64,000 nucleotides of DNA from Desertimonas sp963732335 (GTDB taxonomy: Bacteria; Actinomycetota; Acidimicrobiia; Acidimicrobiales; Ilumatobacteraceae): the NCBI GenBank assembly GCA_963732335.1, contig CAVSZO010000045.1, positions 21,773 to 85,772 on the forward strand, given 5' to 3'. The notes under the pieces were generated by a model, which was not told the origin of the DNA, did not search any database, and was given only the letters and a program-made list of their open reading frames with translations. Position 1 is the first letter of the stretch, and every line of letters starts with the position of its first letter. The position numbers and the translations under genes were made by a program. Below, one piece after another: positions 44,911 through 53,871 of this stretch.

Positions 44911-45588
44911 CTAGGCGTCCGTGTCTTGGCAGTACAGGATCTTCAAGGTGTTGGCGGTGAGATGGAGGTGCTCGTTCAGCAGCCCGGCGAGGGCATCGCC
45001 GTCGCGCCGGTCGCACATGTCGACCATCTCGGCGTGCTGCACGTCGGCGATCGGCAGGGCGGCGCCGCGGGTCAGCCACACGTAGCGCTCGGACACTCGC
45101 CACAGACCGTGCAGCGTGCGCTCGATCAGCGGGGAAGCCGCCGGCGACAACAGCTCCCAGTGGAATCGCCGGTGGGTCGTGATGACGTTGGCGTCGATGC
45201 CTTCGGTTCCGCGCTCGTAGCCTTCGAGCTCCTCGAGGACCAAGCGAAGCAGCAGCACGTGATCGTCGGACATCACCTCGACGGCGCGGGCCGCGATGAC
45301 CGGCTCGACCATCCGCCGGAGCTCGTAGACGTCCTCCAGCTCGGTGAGCGACACGCCGGCGGCGACCGCTCCCACATTCGGTCTGGTCTCGATGAGACCC
45401 TCCGCTTCGAGCAGGCGCACCGCCTCGCGGATGGGGATGTGCGACACGTCCAACCGACGGCCGAGCTCGCGCACGTTGATCCGCTCGCCGGGACGAATCG
45501 TTCCCTCGAGGATCTCGCCGCGCAGGCCATCGGCGACGATCATCGGTATCGGCCGGACCTCCTTGTCGGTGCCGTCGCTCACGGTCAT
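44911..45588 (-). CDS. GntR-family regulator, FCD subfamily
   Basis: 225 aa. N-terminal winged helix (LGRRLDVSHIPIREAVRLLE, residues 40-59), C-terminal FCD helical ligand domain with candidate metal ligands: Asp/His in DANVITTHRRFHWE, His in DVQHAEMVDMC and His in LLNEHLHLTANT. FCD regulators respond to organic acids, amino acids and similar metabolites, usually repressing catabolic operons. The start overlaps the SDR stop (ATGA), placing it inside the catabolic operon. Best candidate to bind the ATGWTRTANNAT sites. Confidence 0.88.
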   Translation of the reverse strand: MTVSDGTDKEVRPIPMIVADGLRGEILEGTIRPGERINVRELGRRLDVSHIPIREAVRLLEAEGLIETRPNVGAVAAGVSLTELEDVYELRRMVEPVIAARAVEVMSDDHVLLLRLVLEELEGYERGTEGIDANVITTHRRFHWELLSPAASPLIERTLHGLWRVSERYVWLTRGAALPIADVQHAEMVDMCDRRDGDALAGLLNEHLHLTANTLKILYCQDTDA

Positions 45589-46421
45589 GATGAGGCTGCC
45601 TCATGCACGTACCCTTCGAGGGGTTGGACGAGGATCCCGCCGTCGACTGGCAAGAGCACGCCGGTCACGAACGACGCCATGTCCGAAGCGAGGAACACGA
45701 CCGCGCGACCGATCTCGTCCGGTTCGCAGAGTCGTCCGAGCGGCGTACGCCCGATGATCCCGTCCCACTGCGCCTCGACATCGATGCCCGCCGGAGCCCC
45801 GGCGGTGAGTAGCTCGATCGTCCCCTCGGTCATCGCCGCGCCCGGGCACACAGAGTTCACCCGCACGCCGAACGGCGCAAGCTCCATCGCCAGCGACTTC
45901 GTGAATCCGGCGATGGCGTGCTTGGAGGTCGTGTAGTGGAGGAGGCCCTCCGCCGATGACGACAAGGCGTCGACCGAGGCGACGTTGACGATCACTCCGG
46001 AGCCTCGCTGCTTCATGCTCCGGGCTGCGGCCCGGCTGCACAGGAAGGTGCCGGTGACGTTGACCGTGATGATCCGTGCCCATTCGGACAGGGGCATCTC
46101 GGTCGAGTAGTAGTTGGAGAAGACGCCGGCGTTGTTGACGAGGATGTCAACTGGACCGTGCCGGAGCTCGGTGTCGCCGAACAGTTCCGTCACCGACTGC
46201 TCGTCGGCGACATCGACCTGGTGGCTGCTGCATTCGGTTCCGGTCTCCTCGGCGATGCGCGACGCCATCGTCTCTGCGTCGGACTCGCGGACGTCGGCGA
46301 CGACGACGACGGCGCCCGCTTCGGCCACTCGCCGGGCGATCGCGGCACCGAACCCGCGGGCTGCACCGGTCACGACGGCGACGCGACCATCGAGACGCCA
46401 CAGCTGTGCCAGCGGCGTCAT
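45585..46421 (-). CDS. SDR-family oxidoreductase
   Basis: 278 aa. VAVVTGAARGFGAAIARRVA near residue 14, DILVNNAGVFSN, Ser in IVNVASVDAL, YTTSKHA (Tyr, Lys), RVNSVCPGAAMTEGT. ATG 46421 with GGGGG upstream; overlaps the amidohydrolase stop (ATGA). Acts downstream of or alongside the amidohydrolase in the same operon; substrate unknown. Confidence 0.87.
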   Translation of the reverse strand: MTPLAQLWRLDGRVAVVTGAARGFGAAIARRVAEAGAVVVVADVRESDAETMASRIAEETGTECSSHQVDVADEQSVTELFGDTELRHGPVDILVNNAGVFSNYYSTEMPLSEWARIITVNVTGTFLCSRAAARSMKQRGSGVIVNVASVDALSSSAEGLLHYTTSKHAIAGFTKSLAMELAPFGVRVNSVCPGAAMTEGTIELLTAGAPAGIDVEAQWDGIIGRTPLGRLCEPDEIGRAVVFLASDMASFVTGVLLPVDGGILVQPLEGYVHEAASS

Positions 46422-47744
46422 CGTGACCCCCGCTCGTACAACCCGGTCGTGTACGGCCGGGCGGTCTCGAACGGCATTCGTGAGGTCGGCAGCTCGGGCG
46501 GGCGCCACGGCACGACCTCGTCACCGCCCTTGATCACTGTGAGCCGGCGGCGATCGGCAAGGAGCCGCACGTCCTCGTCGGGTTTGCCGTCGACGACGAG
46601 CAGGTCGGCGTGCTTGCCCGGCGTGATCGTTCCAATCATCGACGTGTCCCTCGGCGCGGCGATGGCGGCGTCACGGGTCATGCAGAGGATGGCGCGCATG
46701 TCGCTCATGCCGAGATGGCTCACGAACAGCTCCAGCTCGCGCGTGTGCCACTGCCCGTACGGGGTCATCGCGAAGCCGCTCTCGGACCCGGCAATGAGCG
46801 TGGCCCCCTGCTCGTGAGCCTTGCTGAGGATCGAGACGGCGGCGTCCAGCTCGTGCTTGATGGCATCCTTCACGCGGCTCGGCATCGTCCCGGCTTCGAG
46901 CGAATTGACGAGCAGCGTCATCGCCGGCACGATCGGCGTGCCCTTGGCGATCACCGCTTCGAGTGTCGGTGGATCCATGTAGGAGGCGTGCATGATCCAG
47001 TCGATCCCGGCCGCCACGGCGTCGGCCACCGACTGCCGCGATCGGGCGTGGATCGCCACGGGGCGCCCGAGCCTGTGTGCCTCGTCTGCGGCGAGCGCGA
47101 GCTCCTCGAGCCGGAAGGCGCCGTACTCCGTGGTCCCCGGTCCGGAGCCGGCAATCTTGATCAGGTCGACCCCGTCCTTGACCTCACTGCGAATCTCGTC
47201 GAGCAGTTCGTCGCGTCCCGCGAACCAGCGCGCCGAACGAGGACTCGTCGACGCCGATCCATCGAGGGAGGGTGTCACCAATTCCCTGTTGCGACGTGAT
47301 CTGGCGGCCGGCTGCGGACATGCGCGGGCCTTGGATCAGCCCGGCGTCGATGGCGTCGCGCACCGCCGTCGCGATCCCGCCCGGTCCGCCCGGGTCGGTG
47401 GCGCTCGTGACGCCGGCGATCAACACCTTCTCGGCATTGGCCGCGGCGCGCACGGCGCGGTAGGCGGTGGGGGTGTAGAGGTACAGCTCCTCCTCGGTCT
47501 GCGGCTCGCCGAAGCTGATGTGCATGTGGGCGTCGACCAGCCCGGGCATCACGGTGGCCCCGCTGACGTCGGTGGCGGGGATGGCCTCGTTGACGTACTC
47601 CTCGGGGAGTTCGGCGGAACTCCCGGCCCACGCGATCAGACCATCATCGATCACGATCGAGGCGTCGTCGATCACCGACTCGTCGACGCACGAGAGCAGC
47701 CTCGCACGTGTGAGCAGATGCACTCCGTTGGCGCCTTTGATCAT
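46418..47744 (-). CDS. Metal-dependent amidohydrolase, one frameshift
   Basis: About 441 aa across two frames (break at about 47220-47230). Imidazolonepropionase-like amidohydrolase: PGLVDAHMHISFG gives the H-x-H pair, VDLIKIAGSG the bridging Lys, VAIHARS and WIMHASYMD the later His. The final ligand position reads LIAGSESGFAMTPYGQWHT, with Glu where most relatives have Asp; this variant is known to me from a side branch of the family. Ending GTITPGKHADLLVVDGKP is typical. Coupled to the SDR. Likely opens a cyclic amide or related C-N bond. Confidence 0.83.
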
Positions 47745-47759
47745 CGTGCCCTCACCAAG

Positions 47760-48638
47760 TCACACCGGGATGAGCGGGAAGTACTCGCCGCCAATGGGGT
47801 CGCCTGCGGCGAGCCCGACCTCTTCGTCGCTGTAGTTGTAGTCGTAGCGTCGTGAGCCGAGCCAGATCGTGCCGTCGCCGACGTAGCGGACGATGATCGC
47901 CCGCCGTTTCCGCGGGCTGTTGTTCGGACCGGAGCCGTGCCAGGTCAGGGAGGAGTGGAAGGACACCTCGCCACTGCGAAGGCGAACGATCTCGACGTCC
48001 AGTCCGAGCGCCGCGGGATCCTCGATCGGCTTGACCGCGGGCGGCCGTTTGTGCTCGAGGTATGACGTTCCCGTGCCGAACACGGCGGGCAGGCGCTCGC
48101 CGGTGAGGTGGCTGCCGACGGCGACCGACATGGCGCCGTTCTCCTCGTCGGTGTCGTCGAGGGCGATCCAAGCAGTGACCGCGTTGGGCTGCGCCAGCGG
48201 CCAGTACGGGTAGTCCTGGTGCCATTTCAGCTCTCCGCCCGAGAACGGCTCCTTCCACAGGGCGTTGTCCTCGAGCAGGCGCACCGCGTTGGCGCCGATC
48301 AGCTGACAGGCCCAGCGGGCGAGCCGCGCGTCGAAGACGAACTGCCGGATGCGTGGCTCGACGCGCCAGAGGTTGAACAGGAAGTCGACGTGCTTGGGCT
48401 CCGCCGACGTTGCCGTCTCGACGGCGACGGCGCTCGCGCCGGTTTCGTCGGCGTCGGGCCACAGCGCCGGATCGAGGAGGTCGTAGAGCCGGCCACTCTC
48501 CCGCTCGCGTGCCGCGACGTCATCGAGCAGATCACGAAGCTCGATGACCTGGGCGTCGTCGAAGACGCGGCCCGGCCGCAGGAAGCCGCGTTCGTAGAAC
48601 TCGAGGATCTCGGAGCCATTGAGCGGTTCGAGCCGCAC
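47760..48638 (-). CDS. Phytanoyl-CoA dioxygenase (PhyH) family protein
   Basis: 292-aa 2OG-Fe(II) dioxygenase. KWHQDYPYWPLAQPNAVTAW gives His-x-Asp; VSFHSSLTWHGSGPNNSPRK gives the distal His and the 2OG-binding Arg follows in KRRAIIVRYV. It opens MRLEPLNGSEILEFYERGFL. GTG 48638 lies only 6 bases after a TATA-rich motif, so the transcript may be leaderless. Members hydroxylate CoA esters, small natural compounds or phosphonates; the substrate here should be an island intermediate. Confidence 0.85.
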   Translation of the reverse strand: MRLEPLNGSEILEFYERGFLRPGRVFDDAQVIELRDLLDDVAARERESGRLYDLLDPALWPDADETGASAVAVETATSAEPKHVDFLFNLWRVEPRIRQFVFDARLARWACQLIGANAVRLLEDNALWKEPFSGGELKWHQDYPYWPLAQPNAVTAWIALDDTDEENGAMSVAVGSHLTGERLPAVFGTGTSYLEHKRPPAVKPIEDPAALGLDVEIVRLRSGEVSFHSSLTWHGSGPNNSPRKRRAIIVRYVGDGTIWLGSRRYDYNYSDEEVGLAAGDPIGGEYFPLIPV

Positions 48639-48644
48639 GGAGCG

Positions 48645-48656
48645 ATGCTATAACAT
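48645..48656 (-). promoter_or_regulatory. ATGTTATAGCAT motif before the PhyH gene
   Basis: Reads atgctataacat on the plus strand and ATGTTATAGCAT in the gene sense, nearly self-complementary, 6 bases before the GTG start. Fits ATGWTRTANNAT and could be an operator overlapping a -10 box for a leaderless message. Confidence 0.5.
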
Positions 48657-48799
48657 GGCCTCGACCTCCACAATGCTCGCCCGCTGTCGACCTGCCAGAT
48701 GACGAAGTCGACGGCCAGTATCGAGATCTGCGCACGTCGTGAGCTCCACGGCCGATCCCGCGGGGCGAATGCCGTGGCCGCTCGTAGGACCACTGACGG

Positions 48800-48811
48800 A
48801 TGATATAAGAT
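48800..48811 (+). promoter_or_regulatory. ATGATATAAGAT motif before the cupin gene
   Basis: Lies 10 bases before ATG 48822, mirrored by the motif at 48645 for the divergent PhyH gene. TATAAGAT resembles a -10 element; spacing allows a leaderless transcript. Confidence 0.5.
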
Positions 48812-48821
48812 ACGCGCTCCG

Positions 48822-49229
48822 ATGGTCCACTACGTGGTGAGAGCCGACACGACGGAGCCCGGCGACTGGTCGGGGACGGCGTTTGGGCATCTCGACATCC
48901 GCACTCTCGTGTCCGAGGATCGCCAACAGTCCGAGAAGATGATGGTCGGGCAGACGATCTACCCGCCGGGCGAGACCCACGAGCACCACCAGCACCCGGA
49001 CGCCGAAGAGGTGGTGATCGTCGTTTCCGGAACCGGCTGGCACCGCGTCGGATCGGAGTACTACGACATCCGCCCCGGCGACGTCGTCTACGTGCCGGTG
49101 AACACCGCCCACTCCGCCGGCGCCGACGAGGGCGATGAGCCGATGGTCATCCTCTGGGTCCTCGGAGGGGCTCCGTCACTCGCCAAGGCCGGCTACGAGG
49201 CGGTAGAAGCGCTGCCGCGAATTCGTTGA
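48822..49229 (+). CDS. Cupin-domain protein
   Basis: 135-aa single cupin. Motif 1 is HEHHQHPDAEEVVIVVSGTG (three His plus Glu), motif 2 is RPGDVVYVPVNTAHSAG with the fourth His. Binds a divalent metal; enzyme (isomerase, dioxygenase, lyase) or sensor role cannot be separated. Starts a plus-strand operon with the amidase (TTGA overlap) and alpha/beta hydrolase. Confidence 0.85.
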   Translation: MVHYVVRADTTEPGDWSGTAFGHLDIRTLVSEDRQQSEKMMVGQTIYPPGETHEHHQHPDAEEVVIVVSGTGWHRVGSEYYDIRPGDVVYVPVNTAHSAGADEGDEPMVILWVLGGAPSLAKAGYEAVEALPRIR

Positions 49230-50656
49230 CCGAGTTGTGGCGGTTGAGCACGACCGCCCTCACAGCACATTTTGCCAGCGGGACGGCGAGCCCGGTCGAG
49301 GCGCTCGAGTCCGTGCTCGAACGGATCTCAGACGTCGATCCATTTGTCGGGGCCTTCACATGCGTTCAGGCCGAACGGGCCCAGGCCGATGCCGAGGCAT
49401 GCACGGCTGAGCTCGCTCGCGGGCAGCGCCGCGGACCACTCCACGGAGTGCCCGTTGCGGTCAAAGAGCTGTTCGACGTCAGCGGTGCACCTTGCGACTA
49501 CGGATCGGACGCCCTGGCGGGTCGCGTCGCCGACCGGGATGCCGAATTGGTGCGTCGCCTTCGCCGCGCCGGCGCCGTGGTCGTCGGCACGACGAGATCA
49601 CACGAGTTCGGCTGGGGCATCACGACCCAGCACCGAAGCCGCCCAGGGACACGCAACCCGTGGAGCCGCGATCGCATCCCCGGGGGGTCGAGCGGGGGGT
49701 CGGCCGCAGCCGTTGCCGCGGGGATGGTGCCCGTGGCCGTTGGCAGCGACACCGGAGGGTCAATCCGCATCCCGGCGTGTTTCTGTGGGGTGGCTGGACT
49801 CAAGCCGACGCTGGGTCTGATCGGCCGCTCCGGCGGTGTTCCGCTGGCGCCGTCGTTCGACACGCCGGGGGCACTTGCCCGCTCGATCGAGGACGCGGCC
49901 ATCGTCGTTTCGGCGATGAGCGGCGACGACCCCGACGATCCCGGATGCGACGATCGGCAGTATCGCTACGACGGATACGTTCCGGTTTCGCTCAGCGGGA
50001 CGCGCATCGGCGTGTCGGCGGCACTCGTCGACACCACGCTCGACGCCGGCGTGTCGCGCGCGTACGACGGAGCAATCTCGGCGCTTCAGGAGCTGGGCGC
50101 AGAAGTCGTCGAAGTCGATCTCCCGCAGGCCGCGATGATGCTGGACACATTCGTACCGATGCAGATGGCCGAGGCGTATCACGTCCACTGCAACCTGCTC
50201 GAGCTGTTCCCGGCGCGTGCCGACGACTACGGAGACGACGTTCGATCCCGCCTCGAGGCGGCTGCCGACGTTTCCGTCGGTGACTACCTGTCAGCACAGG
50301 AGCAACGCCGGCGGATCGTCGCAGCGTTCGATCGTCAGCTGCGGTGGGTCGACGCCATCGTCAGCCCGATCTCGGCGGTGCGGCCGAGCCTCATCGAGAG
50401 CAGCGACACGGTTGTGTTGAACGGCGAGTTGCGGAAGCTTCGCGACCTCGTCATGCGGTTCACGGTGCCCCAGAACCTGACCGGTCTCCCAACGGCCGTT
50501 GTTCGCGCTGGGTTGGACGACGGGCTGCCTGTCGGAGTCCAACTGACGGCCGCCCGCGCGGACGAGAACGTCGCCGTCGCCATCGCCGCCGCGCTACAGA
50601 TCGCTCTCGGCCCGATCGAGATCGCGCCCGGGCCCGACCATCCAGACGGGAGATGA
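49226..50656 (+). CDS. Amidase-signature family hydrolase
   Basis: 476-aa amidase (GatA/AtzF-like). Ser-cisSer-Lys triad: Lys80 in VAVKELFDVSG, cis-Ser155 in IPGGSSGGSAAAVAAG, nucleophile Ser179 in GSDTGGSIRIPA; the 24-residue spacing of the two Ser is canonical. TTG 49226 overlaps the cupin stop; a nearby in-frame TTG/GTG is possible. Hydrolyses a carboxamide or carbamoyl compound to acid and ammonia, in line with the island's theme. Confidence 0.9.
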   Translation: MTELWRLSTTALTAHFASGTASPVEALESVLERISDVDPFVGAFTCVQAERAQADAEACTAELARGQRRGPLHGVPVAVKELFDVSGAPCDYGSDALAGRVADRDAELVRRLRRAGAVVVGTTRSHEFGWGITTQHRSRPGTRNPWSRDRIPGGSSGGSAAAVAAGMVPVAVGSDTGGSIRIPACFCGVAGLKPTLGLIGRSGGVPLAPSFDTPGALARSIEDAAIVVSAMSGDDPDDPGCDDRQYRYDGYVPVSLSGTRIGVSAALVDTTLDAGVSRAYDGAISALQELGAEVVEVDLPQAAMMLDTFVPMQMAEAYHVHCNLLELFPARADDYGDDVRSRLEAAADVSVGDYLSAQEQRRRIVAAFDRQLRWVDAIVSPISAVRPSLIESSDTVVLNGELRKLRDLVMRFTVPQNLTGLPTAVVRAGLDDGLPVGVQLTAARADENVAVAIAAALQIALGPIEIAPGPDHPDGR

Positions 50657-50659
50657 CCC

Positions 50660-51460
50660 ATGCCGCTGGCTCCATCGGACGACGTCAAGATCTACTACGA
50701 GCGGCACGGTGACGGTGACGGCCCGCCGGTGGTCTTCATCCGTGGCACGGGTGGTGACGGGACGCGCTGGATGCCCCAGATCGAGGCGTACAAGGCGCAC
50801 GTTCCGTGCGTGATCTTCGATGGCCGCGGCGTCGGCAAGAGTGACACGACGCCACCGCCTTACACCGTCGCGCAGATGGCCGCGGACACGATCGCCGTCC
50901 TCGACCACCTCGGGCTCGAGTCGGTGCACATCTCGGGATCCTCGCTCGGTGGGGCGATCGGTTTGCACATCGCAGCGCACAGGCCCGAGCGTGTGCGGAC
51001 GCTGCAGATGCACTCGAGCTGGCTCGCCACGCGCGGCTATGTCGAGTTTTCGCTCGGGCTGTTGAAGAAGATCCTGCAGGCGGGTGGGACGGAGTTCTAC
51101 TACGAGGCAACTCTGCCGCTGCTGTTCAGTCCGAGGTTCATGACCGACAACTTCGAGGACCTGATGAGGATCCTCGCCCACATGAAGGCCCACCCCGCCA
51201 CCGAGGACGGCCTCCTCGGACAGATCGAGGCCAACCTCGGCCATGACCTCAGCGCCGAGGTTGGGCGCGTCGACGTCCCGACGCTGATCACCGTGGGTGA
51301 GCTCGACTACCTCCTTCCGGTCGCGTGCTCGCAAGAGCTGCACGAGGCGATCGCCGGATCGGAGCTGGTGGTGTTCCCGGGCTGTGGCCACCTGGCGACG
51401 TTGGAGAACGCGTCCGAGTTCAACCGCGTGACACTTGGTTGGCTGCGTTCCCATCTCTGA
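50660..51460 (+). CDS. Alpha/beta-fold hydrolase
   Basis: 266 aa. VVFIRGTGGDGTRWMPQIEA carries the oxyanion strand, ISGSSLGGAIGLHIAAH the nucleophile Ser, LITVGELDYLLPV the acid and FPGCGHLATLEN the His. Similar to 3-oxoadipate enol-lactonase and related C-C or ester hydrolases. Three bases after the amidase stop. Converges on an SDR gene. Confidence 0.87.
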   Translation: MPLAPSDDVKIYYERHGDGDGPPVVFIRGTGGDGTRWMPQIEAYKAHVPCVIFDGRGVGKSDTTPPPYTVAQMAADTIAVLDHLGLESVHISGSSLGGAIGLHIAAHRPERVRTLQMHSSWLATRGYVEFSLGLLKKILQAGGTEFYYEATLPLLFSPRFMTDNFEDLMRILAHMKAHPATEDGLLGQIEANLGHDLSAEVGRVDVPTLITVGELDYLLPVACSQELHEAIAGSELVVFPGCGHLATLENASEFNRVTLGWLRSHL

Positions 51461-51476
51461 GTGCCGTGACGGAGGG

Positions 51477-52304
51477 TCAGGAGAGACTGACGACCTGGCC
51501 GCCGTCCACGAGGATGGTCGTTCCCGTCACGTAGGTCGCCAGGTCGCTCACCGCGAACAGCACAACGCGCGCGATCTCATCGGGATCAGCCATGCGGCCG
51601 AGCGGCGTCGACCGCTCCACGTACACATCCAGGTCGCCCCAGCCAGACTGGCTGAGCATCTTCGCGGCGACGTCGAGGCCCTCGGTCTTGGTCACTCCAG
51701 GCGCGATCCCAACGGCCCGGATCCCGTAGCGGCCGAGGTCGACCGCGAGGCTCTTCGTGAGGCCGACGACCCCGTGCTTGGACGCGACGTAGTGGGCACT
51801 GTTCGGGCCAGCGGCCATACCGGCGTTCGAGGCAACGTTGACGATGACGCCGCCCGTGCCACGCTCGATCATTGCTCGCGCCGCTGAGCGCGCACCTCTG
51901 AACGCGGCGGTGAGGTTCAGCCCGAGAACGTCGTTCCATTCCTCGTCATCGAGCTCGGTGAGCGCTGCACTCGGGTACACGCCGGCATTGCTCACCCAGA
52001 TGTCGAGCGCGCCCGTTGCATCGAGTGCGAGTGACGCGACTTCGTCAGTTGCGCCAGTTCGCCGAAGATCGATCGGAATAGAGTGAGCGACGGCCGCGTC
52101 GCCCGTAGCTGCCAATGGTTCGATGTCCGCGACGACCACAACGGCACCGGCCTCAGCGAGCCGCCTGGCAATCGCCGCCCCAATGCCCCGGCCAGCTCCG
52201 GTCACGACCGCGGTTCGACCGGCAAGGCTCAAGAGATCGGCGAGCGGGACGAGATCCACACGCGGAGAGTACGAGATGGGTCGGTCAAGCCCGAAGACCT
52301 CCAT
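51477..52304 (-). CDS. SDR-family oxidoreductase
   Basis: About 275 aa. TAVVTGAGRGIGAAIARRLA, DIWVSNAGVYPS, Ser in IVNVASNAGM, YVASKHG, then AVGIAPGVTKTEG. Start uncertain: ATG 52304 overlaps the end of the upstream SDR by 20 bases; a GTG at 52259 is also possible; neither has a clear ribosome site. Forms a tandem with 52285-53034, but the two share only family-level similarity. Confidence 0.83.
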   Translation of the reverse strand: MEVFGLDRPISYSPRVDLVPLADLLSLAGRTAVVTGAGRGIGAAIARRLAEAGAVVVVADIEPLAATGDAAVAHSIPIDLRRTGATDEVASLALDATGALDIWVSNAGVYPSAALTELDDEEWNDVLGLNLTAAFRGARSAARAMIERGTGGVIVNVASNAGMAAGPNSAHYVASKHGVVGLTKSLAVDLGRYGIRAVGIAPGVTKTEGLDVAAKMLSQSGWGDLDVYVERSTPLGRMADPDEIARVVLFAVSDLATYVTGTTILVDGGQVVSLS

Positions 52305-53034
52305 CGAGCACAATCGAAGCTCCGGTCAAGTAGATGGGTGCATCGAGCGCCAAGAACGTAACCGTGGCCGCGACTTCCTCCGGATCAGCCATTCGCCCGG
52401 CCGGGATCGACTCGGTAACTCGGGTCTCGTGCCCGGAGACGTCCTCCATGGATCGCAGGATTCGTTCGACCATCGGCGAGTCGACGTATCCGGGACACAA
52501 CGCATTCACCGCTATCTGATGGGGCGCCAGCTCGCGAGCCAGTGAGCGCGTGAGTCCCACGACAGCGTGCTTGGATGCGTGATACGGACTGGCGAGTTCT
52601 CCTCCGGCCAGACCCGCACCGGAAGCGAGGTTGACTATCCGCCCGAGGCGGCGTTGCTTCATACCTGGAACCACTGCAGCGCACATCCAGAAAATGCTCA
52701 TTACGTTCACATCGAACGTGTGCTTGACGGAAGCGGGATCCAAGTCCTCAATTGCACCGATTGGTCCTTCCGACCCAGCCGCATTGATGAGCACGTCGAT
52801 CGTGCCAAACCGCTCGGCCACAGCAGCCACCAGTCCGTACGCTGACCTGTGATCCGACACATCGGCCGCGAAGGGGACCGACCCGGCGATCGAACCCGCG
52901 AGACGCTCAGCTGAGGTCGCGTCGACGTCATTGATGGCGACTCGGAGCGACCGTGCTGATATCGACCGAGCGATCTGTCTACCGAGGTGACCTCCCGCAC
53001 CTGTGATGAGAACTGCGCCGGGGGGAGCCATCAC
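52285..53034 (-). CDS. SDR-family oxidoreductase
   Basis: 249 aa. VLITGAGGHLGRQIARSISA, DVLINAAGSEGP, Ser in IVNLASGAGL, YHASKHA, VNALCPGYVDSP, ending IVLDGGLRA. GTG 53034 or ATG 53031 start. Last gene of the catabolic island on this side; a 237-base gene-free stretch follows before tRNA-Ser, in which I see nothing else. Confidence 0.85.
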   Translation of the reverse strand: MMAPPGAVLITGAGGHLGRQIARSISARSLRVAINDVDATSAERLAGSIAGSVPFAADVSDHRSAYGLVAAVAERFGTIDVLINAAGSEGPIGAIEDLDPASVKHTFDVNVMSIFWMCAAVVPGMKQRRLGRIVNLASGAGLAGGELASPYHASKHAVVGLTRSLARELAPHQIAVNALCPGYVDSPMVERILRSMEDVSGHETRVTESIPAGRMADPEEVAATVTFLALDAPIYLTGASIVLDGGLRA

Positions 53035-53271
53035 CCGACCGATTGAGAATCAAACGCTCCCGACCGTCTGACTGCACAGGTGAAGACACTGTGTGCCCGG
53101 TTGCCCGCCTCGTTGACGACAACGACAGGACCGTCAGCGCGCCGCAAACGTATGCCGGTGGATTCGCGTGGCACGTTCCGACCTCCCGCCTGGCTGTACC
53201 CGGTGAAACAGTAACGGGACGCATCGGCACAACGGCGACGGCAAACGTTGGCGAACATCAAGTGCGACTGA

Positions 53272-53361
53272 TGGCGGAAGGAGTGGGATTTGAACCCACG
53301 GAGGCCCGAAGACCTCAACGGCTTTCGAGGCCGTCCCATTCGTCCGCTCTGGCATCCTTCC
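53272..53361 (-). tRNA. tRNA-Ser (CGA)
   Basis: Complete cloverleaf on the minus strand: acceptor GGAAGGA/TCCTTCC, discriminator G followed by encoded CCA, anticodon arm ACGGC-CTCGAAA-GCCGT with anticodon CGA (reads UCG), long class II variable arm GAGGTC-TTCG-GGCCTC, and T arm GTGGG-TTCAAAT-CCCAC. Confidence 0.95.
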
Positions 53362-53406
53362 GTCGTGCGAGGCTAGCGGCCGTCCGGGGCGGTCGGCGTT
53401 GGGTGG

Positions 53407-53871
53407 TCAGCTGCGCCGGGCGGCGAAGAACTCGACGAGCAGGGCGCCGCACCGGTCGGCTGCGACGCCGCTGACGACGGGGATGCGGTGGTTCAGGCGA
53501 GGATCGGCGACGAGGTTCATCAGCGAGCCGGCGGCGCCCGCCTTCGGGTCGGTGGCACCGTAGACGAGCCGTTCCATGCGGGCGTTGACCATCGCCCCGG
53601 CGCACATCGGGCACGGTTCCAGCGTGACGACCATCGTGCAGTCGTCGAGCCGCCAGTGTCCGACCACTTCGGCGGCATCACGGATGGCGAGCATCTCGGC
53701 GTGGGCCGTGGGGTCGCCGGTGAGCTCGCGCTCGTTGCCGCGGGCGGCGATGACAGCACCGTCCCGCACGATGACCGCTCCGACCGGGACGTCACCGTGA
53801 TCGATCGCCAGGCGCGCCCGCTCGATCGCCAAATCCATCGCCTGGCTCCAGCGGTCGTCCGAGCTGTCCAT
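53407..53871 (-). CDS. tadA: tRNA-specific adenosine deaminase
   Basis: 154 aa. Zinc deaminase motifs THAEML-type (AHAEMLAIRDAA) and LEPCPMCAGAMVNARM; makes inosine at the wobble base of tRNA-Arg(ACG). C-terminal FFAARRS is near the usual end. ATG 53871 overlaps the EamA gene end by 80 bases; an internal start (53838) would shorten the overlap. Next to tRNA-Ser genes as in many actinobacteria. Confidence 0.9.
   Translation of the reverse strand: MDSSDDRWSQAMDLAIERARLAIDHGDVPVGAVIVRDGAVIAARGNERELTGDPTAHAEMLAIRDAAEVVGHWRLDDCTMVVTLEPCPMCAGAMVNARMERLVYGATDPKAGAAGSLMNLVADPRLNHRIPVVSGVAADRCGALLVEFFAARRS

Noticed and set aside
45590..45604. Palindrome atgaggctgcctcat
   Set aside because: Lies inside the SDR coding end over the stop/start overlap; explained by codons and not repeated elsewhere in the island.
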